This document shows positions 43,101 through 51,776 of a stretch of DNA of 64,000 bases, one piece after another. This DNA is from Enchytraeus crypticus. Taxonomy: Eukaryota; Annelida; Clitellata; Enchytraeida; Enchytraeidae. The stretch spans positions 1,502,001 to 1,566,000 of the forward strand of contig CAJHZI010000478.1 in assembly GCA_905160935.1 (NCBI GenBank), in the 5' to 3' direction. Made by a program: the position numbers and the translations under genes. The notes under the pieces are model-generated. The model was not told the DNA's origin. It did not search any database and was given only the letters and a program-made list of their open reading frames with translations. Numbering within the stretch: the first letter of the stretch is position 1; each line of letters begins with the position of its first letter.

Positions 43101-45586
43101 ATGGGCGCTGTTCATTCACTCAACCAGTTAAGATTCTGTCGAGGTAAAACCTCTCAGTTAAAAAAAGCTAACGTTAACGTCAGTTTCCACACTCGAAAGC
43201 GATGTCAGTGATGGGCGAGCCCAGGATTTGAACCCCGCACCTACCGATCCACGGTCGAGTATCTTACCGACTTCGCCACTGGCTCCAGCCAGTGAATTCC
43301 AGTTGAATTACTTATTGAAATATTTCGAGAAACACCATTGTCATCACCTATCTGAATTGATGGCATAATATATGTACATTGTGTCTAGTCTCATTCTTTG
43401 TACCTTTTCCCCGAGGTTGTCAGCTTCATTTGAGGTTTATTATATGACTGTTCTTTAGGGTTAACAATATATTTCAATACTATTTTAATTAAGAGCTGTT
43501 GAATTGTGAACTTTTGTTGATTAAGAATGTTGATGGTTCGGCCAGTTTTCACTTGGCACATGTTAGTCATAGCTATTACCTATATGTGCTGTGTTTATTG
43601 AAAGCACATGTAAGGTATAGCTATTGCCTATGTGCTGTGTTTATTGAAAGCACATGTAAGGCATAGCTATTTGCCTATATATGTTATGTTTATTGAAAGC
43701 ACATGTAAGGCATAGCTTTTGTCTATATGTGCTGTGTTTATTGAAAGAACATGTAATGCATAGCTCTAGTCAATATTTGCTTGGTTCGTCTAACATATAA
43801 AATTACTATAACTATGATTTGCTGCGATGTTATTTAGGCATACAATGGGAGTGTGTAGTATTCAGTCTAATGTCATTAGAGAACATCTTCTAGCGACAGG
43901 CAGGTTGGCCAAAGTGTTTTTACTACTGTGTAACTTTTTTGAGCTTTTTCCCCGTGTTGTGTCCATGTTCTTAGAAGAATAGACCAACAGGTGACTGCAC
44001 GTGTCGTGGAAGGCGATTAAAGCACTAAAATCCAAACCAACGTCAAAAAGGGTATTCGGTGGTGAACGCCTAGACTCAAGAAATTACTACAAAAATTTTA
44101 TTTTAAAAAAATAGAAGAGAGTTTACGAGATTGACTGATGATATGGTATTGGACAGAGAGGAGTGGAGAAAGTCTATTCTTCTCCCGACCCTGGTTAAAC
44201 TGGGAATAATGGAAGATGATGATGAGTCATCATCATCTTCCCTTAAATCCCAGTTTAACCAGGGTCGGGATACGAATAGACTTTCTCCACTCCTCTCTGT
44301 CCAATACCATATCATCAGTCAGTCAATCCCCTACTATTCATGTCCTTCTTAATTACCTCATCCCACGTCAATTGTAGTCTACCTCTCTCTAGCTTAACAT
44401 CCAGCTCTTCCTTCCAAACTCTCTTTACTACATGTACATCCTCATCTGTCTTTCTCACAATATGCCCATACCATCTCAAGCTCAACTGAGCCAACCTATC
44501 CCCGATTCTCTCAATATTCAAATTCTTTCTCACATACATTCATTTTCCATTCGGGATCTTTGAAGATGATGATGAGTAAACGTTATTATATTTAAAGCTG
44601 TTAAAGCTAAGGTTAACGTCAATTTCCTCCCTCGAAGGCGATGTCAGTGACGGTCGAGCCCGGGATTTGAACGACGCACTTACTGATTTGTTTAATATTA
44701 ATATTAATTGTTAATTAATTGTTAATTGTTATTATTATTGTTAATATTATTGGTTAATTGGTTATATTACAGTTACGACGAGCACGTGCACCTATACGAC
44801 ACGCGACAGATGAGGAGTCCAGTCTCGGACACGTGTGTAGGAGGTGGAGTGTGGAGACTCAAGTGGAATGATGCGGGAGACCGGCTGCTCGCTGTGGCCA
44901 TGTACAACGGAGTCCATATCCTTGACTGTAGTGACGTCACAGGTGCATATCCTGCTGTGTTCTCTACCTGGCAATTCTTTAAGATATACCAAGCTACTTT
45001 TAGTATTACTAAATTGTTTTATTAACATCTGGCGATTTTATGATGATGTTAATATTTGAAACAGAAATTTGGTACTGGTGTATATTGCTTATTTCTTTAT
45101 CTTTTAACTGTAGCCTGTCTATTCTTTAAACTTTTTCGGTTATCTAATTGAAAATAATCATTTAACTGTAATTATTGTCGACAATAGAAATTTTTCATAT
45201 TTTTAGCGTACTCTATCTTTACTTAGTAGCAATGGCTGTTTATATTTTCCACAAGCTTTCTTTGTAATATGATCTTAAGCTTCCATTCTTGTTCTTATTT
45301 TCATTACCAGTACTCTGGCTATATGGTTAACGTTTTGTTAAACATTGTAATATTTCCAGAGAGCCAGCCTATAGTGACGTCATACAAGGAGCACAATGGT
45401 CTGGTGTATGGTGGGGATTGGTTACATGGCACAACCAACATATTACCATTCGTTGTTGAGCAACAACAGCAACAACAACAGAGTGCAGAAGTTGCTGAAG
45501 ATAACGATGACAGTTCAGCAGTTATAGCATCATGTGCTTTCTACGCTCATTCCTTGCATGTGTGGTCAGTCAAACGATCGTCTTGA
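40145..45586 (+). CDS. DPH7: diphthine methyltransferase DPH7 (WD40), complete
   Basis: Seven exons: 40145-40282, 41146-41495, 41964-42121, 43071-43143, 43838-43903, 44773-44942 and 45360-45586. Phases match at every junction and give 393 residues. An in-frame TAG lies just upstream of the ATG. The N-terminus has [20 protein letters not shown] and GTYQL, the conserved DPH7 opening. Then come [108 protein letters not shown] and a final [10 protein letters not shown]. These are WD40 blades in the family order. DPH7 demethylates methylated diphthine on elongation factor 2, before the final amidation by DPH6, in diphthamide synthesis in the cytosol. An insertion of seven glutamines and acidic residues sits between the last two blades, where the human protein also has a long variable insert. 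Confidence 0.95.
40800..40858 (+). repeat. CR1-like LINE 3' tail in DPH7 intron 1
   Basis: caatagtgctcgatggtgtc, atgaacggcagtagcagtct, then aattgttattattatt. Plus-strand terminus. Confidence 0.7.
40953..41092 (-). mobile_element. tRNA-derived SINE (family 1) in DPH7 intron 1
   Basis: A well-preserved copy: aaagctggtacagctaaggt, tcctcactcgaaagcgatgt, gacgggcgagcccaggattt, tcttgccgacttcgccactg. It ends 50 bp before exon 2, antisense to DPH7. Confidence 0.9.
41521..41567 (+). repeat. SINE tail fragment
   Basis: gagcaggaaactgacgttaa and acttgactctagcctttag match the last ~40 nt of SINE family 1. It lies just after the exon 2 donor of DPH7. Confidence 0.65.
42226..42302 (-). mobile_element. tRNA-like SINE head (family 3)
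   Basis: Minus strand: ggttggatggtcaaatagat, agagtggttgcctgagaagt, B box ggttcgaatcccaacc. The ends pair (ggttgg / ccaacc), close to a tRNA cloverleaf. It lies in DPH7 intron 3. It is probably a SINE; a degenerate tRNA is the alternative. Confidence 0.55.
42828..42968 (-). mobile_element. tRNA-derived SINE (family 1) in DPH7 intron 3
   Basis: aaagtcaatgttaacgtcag, cctctttcgaaagtgatgtg, gagtctaggatttgaaccga and atggccactggctccgacca. A 19-bp internal block (gtcttactgacatggcca-type) is tandemly duplicated. Confidence 0.85.
43157..43293 (-). mobile_element. tRNA-derived SINE (family 1) in DPH7 intron 4
   Basis: taacgttaacgtcagtttcc, cgaaagcgatgtcagtgatg, gcgagcccaggatttgaacc and ccgacttcgccactggctcc. 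A near-consensus copy directly after the exon 4 donor. Confidence 0.9.
43555..43770. repeat. tandem repeat, ~55-bp units, DPH7 intron 4
   Basis: About four units of gctgtgtttattgaaagcac, atgtaaggcatagctattgc, ctatat with indels, from about 43,565 to 43,765. Confidence 0.88.
43985..44225 (+). mobile_element. LINE 3' end, plus-strand arm of a large palindrome
   Basis: gtgactgcacgtgtcgtgga, aaagcactaaaatccaaacc, ggtgaacgcctagactcaag, gattgactgatgatatggta, gacagagaggagtggagaaa, cgaccctggttaaactggga, then (GAT)n. It encodes the C-terminal end of a LINE ORF (RLDSRNYYK then LVKLG) with breaks. It meets an inverted copy at 44,226. Confidence 0.75.
44226..44545 (-). mobile_element. LINE 3' end, minus-strand arm
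   Basis: Minus-strand frame from 44,539: [60 protein letters not shown], then a 4-bp duplication causes a stop just before the usual [16 protein letters not shown] end. This shows that the GAT-tailed repeats are the 3' ends of a LINE encoding an RWYGHI-type C-terminal domain. The outer half has no plus-strand counterpart. Confidence 0.8.
44600..44690 (-). mobile_element. tRNA-derived SINE (family 1), 5'-truncated
   Basis: aaagctgttaaagctaaggt, aatttcctccctcgaaggcg, cggtcgagcccgggatttga; the copy breaks off at cttactgatttg. It lies in DPH7 intron 5. Confidence 0.8.
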
Positions 45587-45597
45587 AAGTCGTTTGA

Positions 45598-45846
45598 ATG
45601 CTTCGTGGTGCTAGAGATCATTGTAGATTCATAATTTTAATCTTTCATTATAACAGATGGGAGTCTGTTAAATCTTTAGAAGTTAATTTTATAAGAACGA
45701 ACTGCATGTTAGCTAGAAATGGTGCTCTAAATCATACTACAATGAGATGTATAATTGCTAACTTTGATAGCATCTGTAAGTCATTTAATTTACCTTTAAC
45801 TGCTGCTAGTTATCACCTAGGAGACTATCGTTTGTCGTTGAAGTGA
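45598..45846 (+). pseudogene. possible LINE C-terminal remnant after DPH7
   Basis: An open frame of 82 codons (RWESVKSLEVNFIRTNCMLA, RNGALNHTTMRCIIANFDSI) starts 12 bp after the DPH7 stop. It has no known domain. Its style resembles C-terminal tails of LINE ORFs, but I have no matching copy in this window. It may simply be the DPH7 3' UTR. Confidence 0.25.
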
Positions 45847-46550
45847 AAGTTTATTTCGATTTATTGCCACTTTTCTTTTATCTGTCTAACTGGCGGTGGT
45901 TTATGTTGATTTGCTTACTCTTATGTGCAAAGTTAGCGATAGAAAAAATGCTCTATATAAATGACATAATTGAATACAGTTGAATCACATTAATTCATAA
46001 GAAAAGTTTAATTTAATTTTTTTGCGCATACTGTTGTATTTTTAAAATAGAATATAATTGTAAAGAACATACACATATACTAGCATAAATATCATCATTA
46101 CTATTGCAGGGTATAATGTGTTTTAAATTAAATTGCAATTAATAAATCGATATATTTTAGTTCAGTTATCCCACATAATTACGAAATAATAAACTTACCT
46201 TTTCCATACACTGTTATGTTTTTAAAATGGTATAAAATCATAAAGAACATGCGCATATATACAGTCATCATAGAAAAGTGCGGTATATAGTGCATATCAA
46301 GTTACATTGCAGTTAAAGTTTTCTTAGAGTGTAAATTGAATAACTTTGCTGCGAGGAATGGGCCCTTCCATACGTTTAAACTCTGATTTCAAATGGCAAG
46401 TACTAGAGGAAAGATGGACTTTTTGAAGTCCCATTAATATATAAACTTTCTTAAAGCTAAAATTTTAAATCTCTTTATTCCCCTCTTTTAAAATCGCTCA
46501 ATTTCCACACTAAAGCGTATCAATACACGTTACAGTTTGATTGACTTCCA
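45847..46550. other. intergenic between DPH7 (+) and Ly6-type gene (-)
   Basis: AT-rich convergent interval. Two related blocks (aaataatat/cataaagaacatgcgcatat near 46,060 and 46,240) repeat imperfectly about 190 bp apart. No exon. Confidence 0.5.
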
Positions 46551-49500
46551 TTATGATCTACTGTACATTTGCTTAATTACAAGAGTCACTACGGCTGCAG
46601 CTGTTAGAAGGAAGCCCATGGATGATTGAGGCTTAGTGGATCCGTTACAACCGTCCCTGTCGTCACAGTAACACATCTCCATCCACACCCCGTTGTCCTG
46701 GTACACCCATCGGCAACCCCAAGCAACACCTGCAGCATCAATCAATCAATCAATTAAACACATGCAACACCTGCAGCATCAATCAATCTATCAATCAACC
46801 ACATACAACACCTGCAACAATCAATCAATTAAACACATGTAACACCTGCAGCATCAAGCAATCAATTAACCACATGCAACACCTGCAGCATCAAGCAATC
46901 AATTAACCACGTGCTGCAATCAATAAATCAAATAACCACATGCAACACCTGCAGCAATCAATCAATCAATTAACCACATGCAACACCTGCAGCACCAAAC
47001 AATCTATTAACTACATGCAACCCCTGCAGCCATCAATCAATCAATCAATCACACCTTCTGCAATCAATTAACAACAATACGATTCGAGTGCTACTGTTGT
47101 CCATGACAACATTAAGCACTGTGATACCAAATCAAAGCCGATGAGCAGAGTAAGGGGTCCATAAACGGTGCGAGCCAAAATCCGGGTGGTCAGTCCAAGG
47201 AAGGGTACTAGCGGAACGGAGGTTTACGTGTTGGTCTCAGTTCGTTGACGTTTGGTGGATATGAAAAGTCGTAGAGAAAAGATTTCAATCGCCTATGAAA
47301 CTGTTCGTGGAGGAGGAAAGGCTGATCAGGAATAGATGAGGGGGTGTGCAGTGTGGAAGGAAGAGAATTCCAGAACTGCAGGGCAGCATGCTGGAAGGAG
47401 CGCCTAGACACCTTGCTACGTGAAGGAAGGCTTGGTCTCTCAAGAGTAACTAACTTAGAGGACCTGGTGGGCCTGGAGGTAGGTTGTCCCACTTGTAGTA
47501 AGTGGGACATGTAACTATTACCAGGAGTGGTAATAGACTTATAAGTTAGAGAAACTGTCTTGTATAAAATGCGTTCTCTAACTTTGAGCCAGTGTAAGGA
47601 CTTGAGGATTGGGGTAACATGAGAATATTTGGAGCTACGAAAGACTGCATGTGCAAGGGAATTCTGGATGAACTGCAACCTATCAATCTTGCAACTGGGA
47701 AGATTTAGAAATAGGGAGTTACAGTAATCCAGTTTCGATTGCACGAAAGCAACGCCAATTGTAGTGGCAGTCTCGAGAGAAAGATTTGGTCTTATTCGAT
47801 GAAGATCGCGAATATGAAAGAAACATGCCTGTGACGTTTTAGTGATATGTTCGTGGAATGCGAGGTGGCGGTCAAGGACAACACCAAGATTCTTCACAGA
47901 AGAAACCGGTGTTAGTGAAACATCAGAAGAGAGAGCCAGGGACACCTCGTTCAGTTTTGAAAGTTGCTGAGGTGTTCCTAATAGCACGAACTCAGTCTTG
48001 GATGGATTGAGTGTCAAGAAATTGGCAGACATCCAGGAAGATATCTCCTGAAAGGATTGCTGTAGACAAACCTTAGCATCAGGATAGGAGTGAGGGGTGA
48101 AGCATGCGTACAGCTGAGTGTCATCAGCGAAAAGTTGATGGTCTAATGAATGTGAAGAGATCAAGGAACTTAGTGGAGTAGTGTATAAATTAAAGAGGAT
48201 AGGACCAAGTACAGAGCCCTGAGGCACGCCGTACTTGAGGATGGAAGGCGGAGAGGAATACTCTTGAACTTTGACGCTAAGAGTACGGTCGGTGAGATAT
48301 GAAGTAAACCAAGCAAGTGCATTGCCGTGGATACCAAACCATGAGGAAAGACGTTGTAGGAGTGTTTGGTGATCGATGGTGTCGAAAGCAGCAGACAGAT
48401 AGAGAGTACAAAGTCCAGTGACACGTTGAGTGCACATGGCGTTAGTGATGGTGTTACAGACAGAAAGAAGAACAGTTTCTGTAGAGCGATGTTGGGTAAC
48501 CACATGCAACCCTGCAGCATCAATCAATCAATCAACCACATGCAACCCCTGCATCAATCAATCAATTAACTCCATGCAACTCCTGAAACAATCAAATATC
48601 AATCAATTAACTCTGAGAAATATCTGCAGCAATCAATCGATAAAATATCAGTCAATCCATTAACTCCATGCAACACCATTTTGTATTTCATTATAATAAT
48701 ACTAATTCATTAATTAATTACTTCATATTAACTATTTGCGAAGTAACTTTGCACATACCAGTGTCTGATCTTGAGCCACACCTTCTTGTCTGTTTCTTCC
48801 AACCAAACCCTTTAAAACAAACATTTCAATTCATTGAAACCCAACATCCTAGTTGATTTGTGATTTATAATTTATAGATATGATTTATGCTTTGTTCCTT
48901 AACAAGCAAAGCATAAGCCATAGTATACCTTTCATACAACAGGACAGTATTAGAGAACAACAGTAATAATAATAATAAAGGTTTCACATCTGTTTTCTCA
49001 TCCAGGGATGATGTCAGGGACGTCCATAACAATCATAAATATGCATGATAAATATATGTATAAACATAATTATAGCTCTGCATACATAAATTTTCTCATT
49101 AAGAGTAGTTTATTAAGTCTCTTTCAGTGTAAACTGCTTTAAAAATTATCACCATTAGCAGTGAATTTTCTTTGGTTAATATTACTGACATTACCCTTCA
49201 TTTAGACCACAGAAAATATGAATTAAGCTTCAAAGAAAAGCAACATGGAATATTTAAGATCTTTCCTTTAACTGTCTTCTCTAATAATATAATGTATCAG
49301 TGAACATAATATTTGTAATTATTAATCAATTAGTCACTCTCTAATTCGGTATCAGATATAAATAAATAATTGTTTGCCTAAATGCTTGTGCCGTGAATAA
49401 ATAATGATTCAATTTTGCTTGAGAGAGCTTCTCTTGTAGGATTGGATGGATCTGATAGTAAAAATTGTCAAATTGTTCTGACTGTTCTCTTGTCAGAACT

Positions 49501-51150
49501 TTATAGAAGACCCTCAGCGACTGTCCATGCAAACCCTGCACTGCAGTAATCACTCTTTAATGTGATCAGGATTGAAACTGGGAGGAGCCAGAGGATCACT
49601 TCGGACCATACAGTTCTTGACAGTCAATGACAATGAAAAATTGTAGAAATATTAAATTAAATATTAAATAGTAGAAATCATAAATAGAAATTGAATGTTA
49701 ATTATATAAAAATAATGAATAATACAAATTAGAAGTAATAATCAAAACTAAATTATACAAAATGATAACTTATTAGAATTATAATTAAATCATCATCATC
49801 TTCCCTTAAATCTCAGTTTAACCAGGGTCGGGATGTGAATAGAAATAAATAAATATTAAGCGAAATATTACAAAAAATTAAATGAATAGCAAAGTGTCAA
49901 ATAGGGGATTGACTGATGACATGATGTTGGACAGAGAGGATTTGAGACAGTCTATTCGTATCCCGACCCTAGTTAAACTGGCATTCAAGATAAGGTGATG
50001 ATGATGATGATAATTATCATCATCATCATCATCTAATTAAATATTATTTTAATTAGATTAAATTATATATAAAAATTATAAACAAGAATTTGACATTCTT
50101 ACATCCTGGACTCTGCTGAGTGATCTTTAGGCAGAAAGTTCCAGGAACTCTAGCCTCAAAACTCATACAGTCAACCAGAGCATTAATATTTCTGTCGAAG
50201 GCTTGCCACGACGGACAGGAGCCATCCTCATTACTGTCGCATTGGTAACACTGTATGGCGTCTCCTGGAAAATATTCAGATAATATAATAATAGCAACAA
50301 TTAGAGTGCTACTGTCGTCCATGATAACATCAAGCACTATTGAGACAAATACAAGCCAACGAGCAAAAAAGGTCCAAAATAATGCAAATTACAAAATCAA
50401 AAAAATAAGTCCCTAAATATAGATTGTTTATAATTATACCATATCTAAAGCCCGTGTAAAATTGTTTGCAATTGCTGTTCCACTAGAGAAGTCCCTAATA
50501 TTACCCTTGGGTGAACAACTTGATTGTACATCTTAAGTATTCAGCACTCAATTGAAGAAAGTAACAACTGCATGTCATTAATTATTCAATCAAATGAAAA
50601 TATCAAAAAGATATTAAGCACAAGTTTATATAAATTCTGCATATATATCCATGAATTAATACTACCTATAGAAACTTTATTTTATGAGATTACATTTATG
50701 CGAAATATTAATAAAAAATCTTTATTTAGGCAAATTTTAAATACAGTTCAAATTAATTTTAAAATTTTCACAAATCATTTTTAACAGAAAATGATTTTCA
50801 GAATATATGCCCATCTTAATTTTGACAGCAGCACTAAATAACTACTTCCTATCCTTGATGGCGCAATTCGACGATAGAACCTCGACAGTGAAATCCCCAA
50901 AAAACAACAGCAACTGCTTCAATCATAGCGTCCTTAAGCTTGCTGTAACTTAGTAAATGTTTATAAATTAACTTAGGCAGTGTTTGTAAATTTAACAAAT
51001 TTCAATCTAAGAAGAATTAAACCTTTAGTAAAAAATAGGCTAAAGAACAAATAGACATAAAATTGAAGAAGCTGAAACATTACCTGAGTATATGAAACAC
51101 AGTAAAAATATACTGAATGTTGCTGTTAGATAATACGATTTAGAATCCAT
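46551..51150 (-). CDS. Ly6/uPAR-domain GPI-type protein, copy A (quiver-like)
   Basis: Four coding exons: 51150-51084, 50264-50103, 48809-48759 and 46729-46551. All junctions are phase-consistent and give 152 residues. Exon 1 is a signal peptide (MDSKSYYLTATFSIFLLCFI). Exon 2 opens with GDAIQCYQCDSNEDGSCPSW, the classic Ly6 CxxC start. Exon 3 supplies KKQTRRCGSRSD. Exon 4 gives WGCRWVYQDNGVWMEMCYC, then DDRDGCNGS, the CN motif that closes the three-finger fold. It ends in a hydrophobic segment (MGFLLTAAAVVTLVI), as expected for GPI anchoring after the CNGS region. About ten cysteines suggest five disulphides. Such extracellular proteins include quiver/sleepless and boudin in flies. The partner is unknown. 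It is head-to-head with copy B, 626 bp apart. Intron 3 holds a minisatellite and a CR1-like LINE. Confidence 0.85.
46730..47084. repeat. minisatellite carrying copies of a splice acceptor
   Basis: About nine units of 30-42 bp: caacacctgcagcatcaatc, aatcaattaaccacatg. The first unit overlaps the exon 4 boundary of Ly6 copy A: on the minus strand each unit contains ctgcag followed by gtgttgc, the same sequence as the true acceptor and the first exon bases. The array resumes at 48,499. Confidence 0.88.
47085..48498 (-). mobile_element. CR1-like LINE, 5'-truncated, RT and C-terminus open
   Basis: A minus-strand frame (real span from about 48,498 down to 47,208) encodes part of an RT and its C-terminal domain: LYLSAAFDTIDHQTLLQRL (motif A), GVPQGSVLGPILFNLYTTPL (motif B), HQLFADDTQLY (motif C, FADD), SVKNLGVVLD, LDYCNSLFLNLP, QFWNSLPSTLH and QFHRRLKSFLYD. 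Motif A reads LYLSAAFD where the family has LDLSAAFD, so the catalytic Asp is replaced by Tyr and this copy should be inactive. The 3' UTR ends with gtgctactgttgtccatg and a CAA-type tail at 47,085. It is inserted inside the splice-acceptor minisatellite; its 5' junction is near 48,498. Confidence 0.88.
48499..48670. repeat. minisatellite, distal part
   Basis: Continuation of the array beyond the LINE: accacatgcaaccctgcagc, atcaatcaatcaatcaacca and so on, about four diverging units, ending near atgcaacaccatttt. Confidence 0.85.
48965..49035 (-). repeat. stem-loop/ACGTTAA tail family
   Basis: (AAT)n, aaaggtttcacatctgtttt, ctcatccagggatgatgtca and gggacgtcc. The stem tcatcc/ggatga is intact. 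Confidence 0.65.
49790..49843 (-). repeat. LINE 3' end, (GAT)n-tail family
   Basis: (ATC)n, ttcccttaaatctcagttta, accagggtcgggatgtgaat. Inside intron 2 of Ly6 copy A. Confidence 0.7.
49895..50035 (+). repeat. LINE 3' end, (GAT)n-tail family
   Basis: ggggattgactgatgacatg, gttggacagagaggatttga, tattcgtatcccgaccctag, ttaaactggcattcaagata, (GAT)n/(ATC)n. It lies opposite to the copy at 49,790. Confidence 0.75.
50288..50378 (-). repeat. CR1-like LINE 3' tail fragment
   Basis: agcaacaattagagtgctac, tgtcgtccatgataacatca, agcactattgagacaaatac, aagccaacgagc. It begins 23 bp from exon 2 of Ly6 copy A, on the intron 1 side. Confidence 0.75.
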
Positions 51151-51776
51151 ATTAGATTTAGTTAACTCTTGAACATCATCAGAAATAATTCGTAATTAAA
51201 GGCATCAATATTGTCACACCTGTTATTGCATAATTCTATCACACCCCAATCTATATAAGTCAAGTATATCCTCTTATTAATATTTATGAAATAACTATAT
51301 TTTTATAAATAATTACAACTAAATTTATAGCATCTCATAAGTATATTAAAATGTTACTAATAAATATAAGTATACATATAGTCATGTGTATTGCTTTTTA
51401 TGTTAGAGGAATAGACGTTTCGTGCATAAAAAGTGAATTTGTAGGATACGGAATTATGTATTTATTTATGCTAAAGGTAGAACTAGATCGGTGTTCCACT
51501 CTTCGTTCACTATTTACTTCAATCGCAGCTATAAAATAAATACTATATCACTTAATCAAGAGTTCAAATATTAAATAATTACTGCTTTTAAAATAAGTAG
51601 AGAATATATTTTGCAGTATTCATAAGAGATTTACAGATTGAACGCTTTCTGTCGCAGTCATAAAATTGACAAAGTTCTGCTGTTACTGATCACTTTTGTA
51701 AACGAAGCACCTGGCTGACAGGTAAACATGAAGTAAAATCAACAAATTTTTATAAAATTGCATTGAACATTAAAAT
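51151..51776. promoter_or_regulatory. shared divergent promoter interval of the Ly6 pair
   Basis: 626 bp separate the two ATGs. AT-rich, no ORF of note. I see no convincing TATA element placed for either gene; sharing of control is inferred from the layout only. Confidence 0.4.

Noticed and set aside
45269..45359. Longer open frame upstream of the last DPH7 exon
   Set aside because: It is intron sequence; the acceptor at 45,359/45,360 restores the correct phase and the conserved protein sequence.
50524..50784. 86-codon plus frame
   Set aside because: AT-rich frame inside intron 1 of the minus-strand Ly6 gene with no splice signals or recognisable domain.
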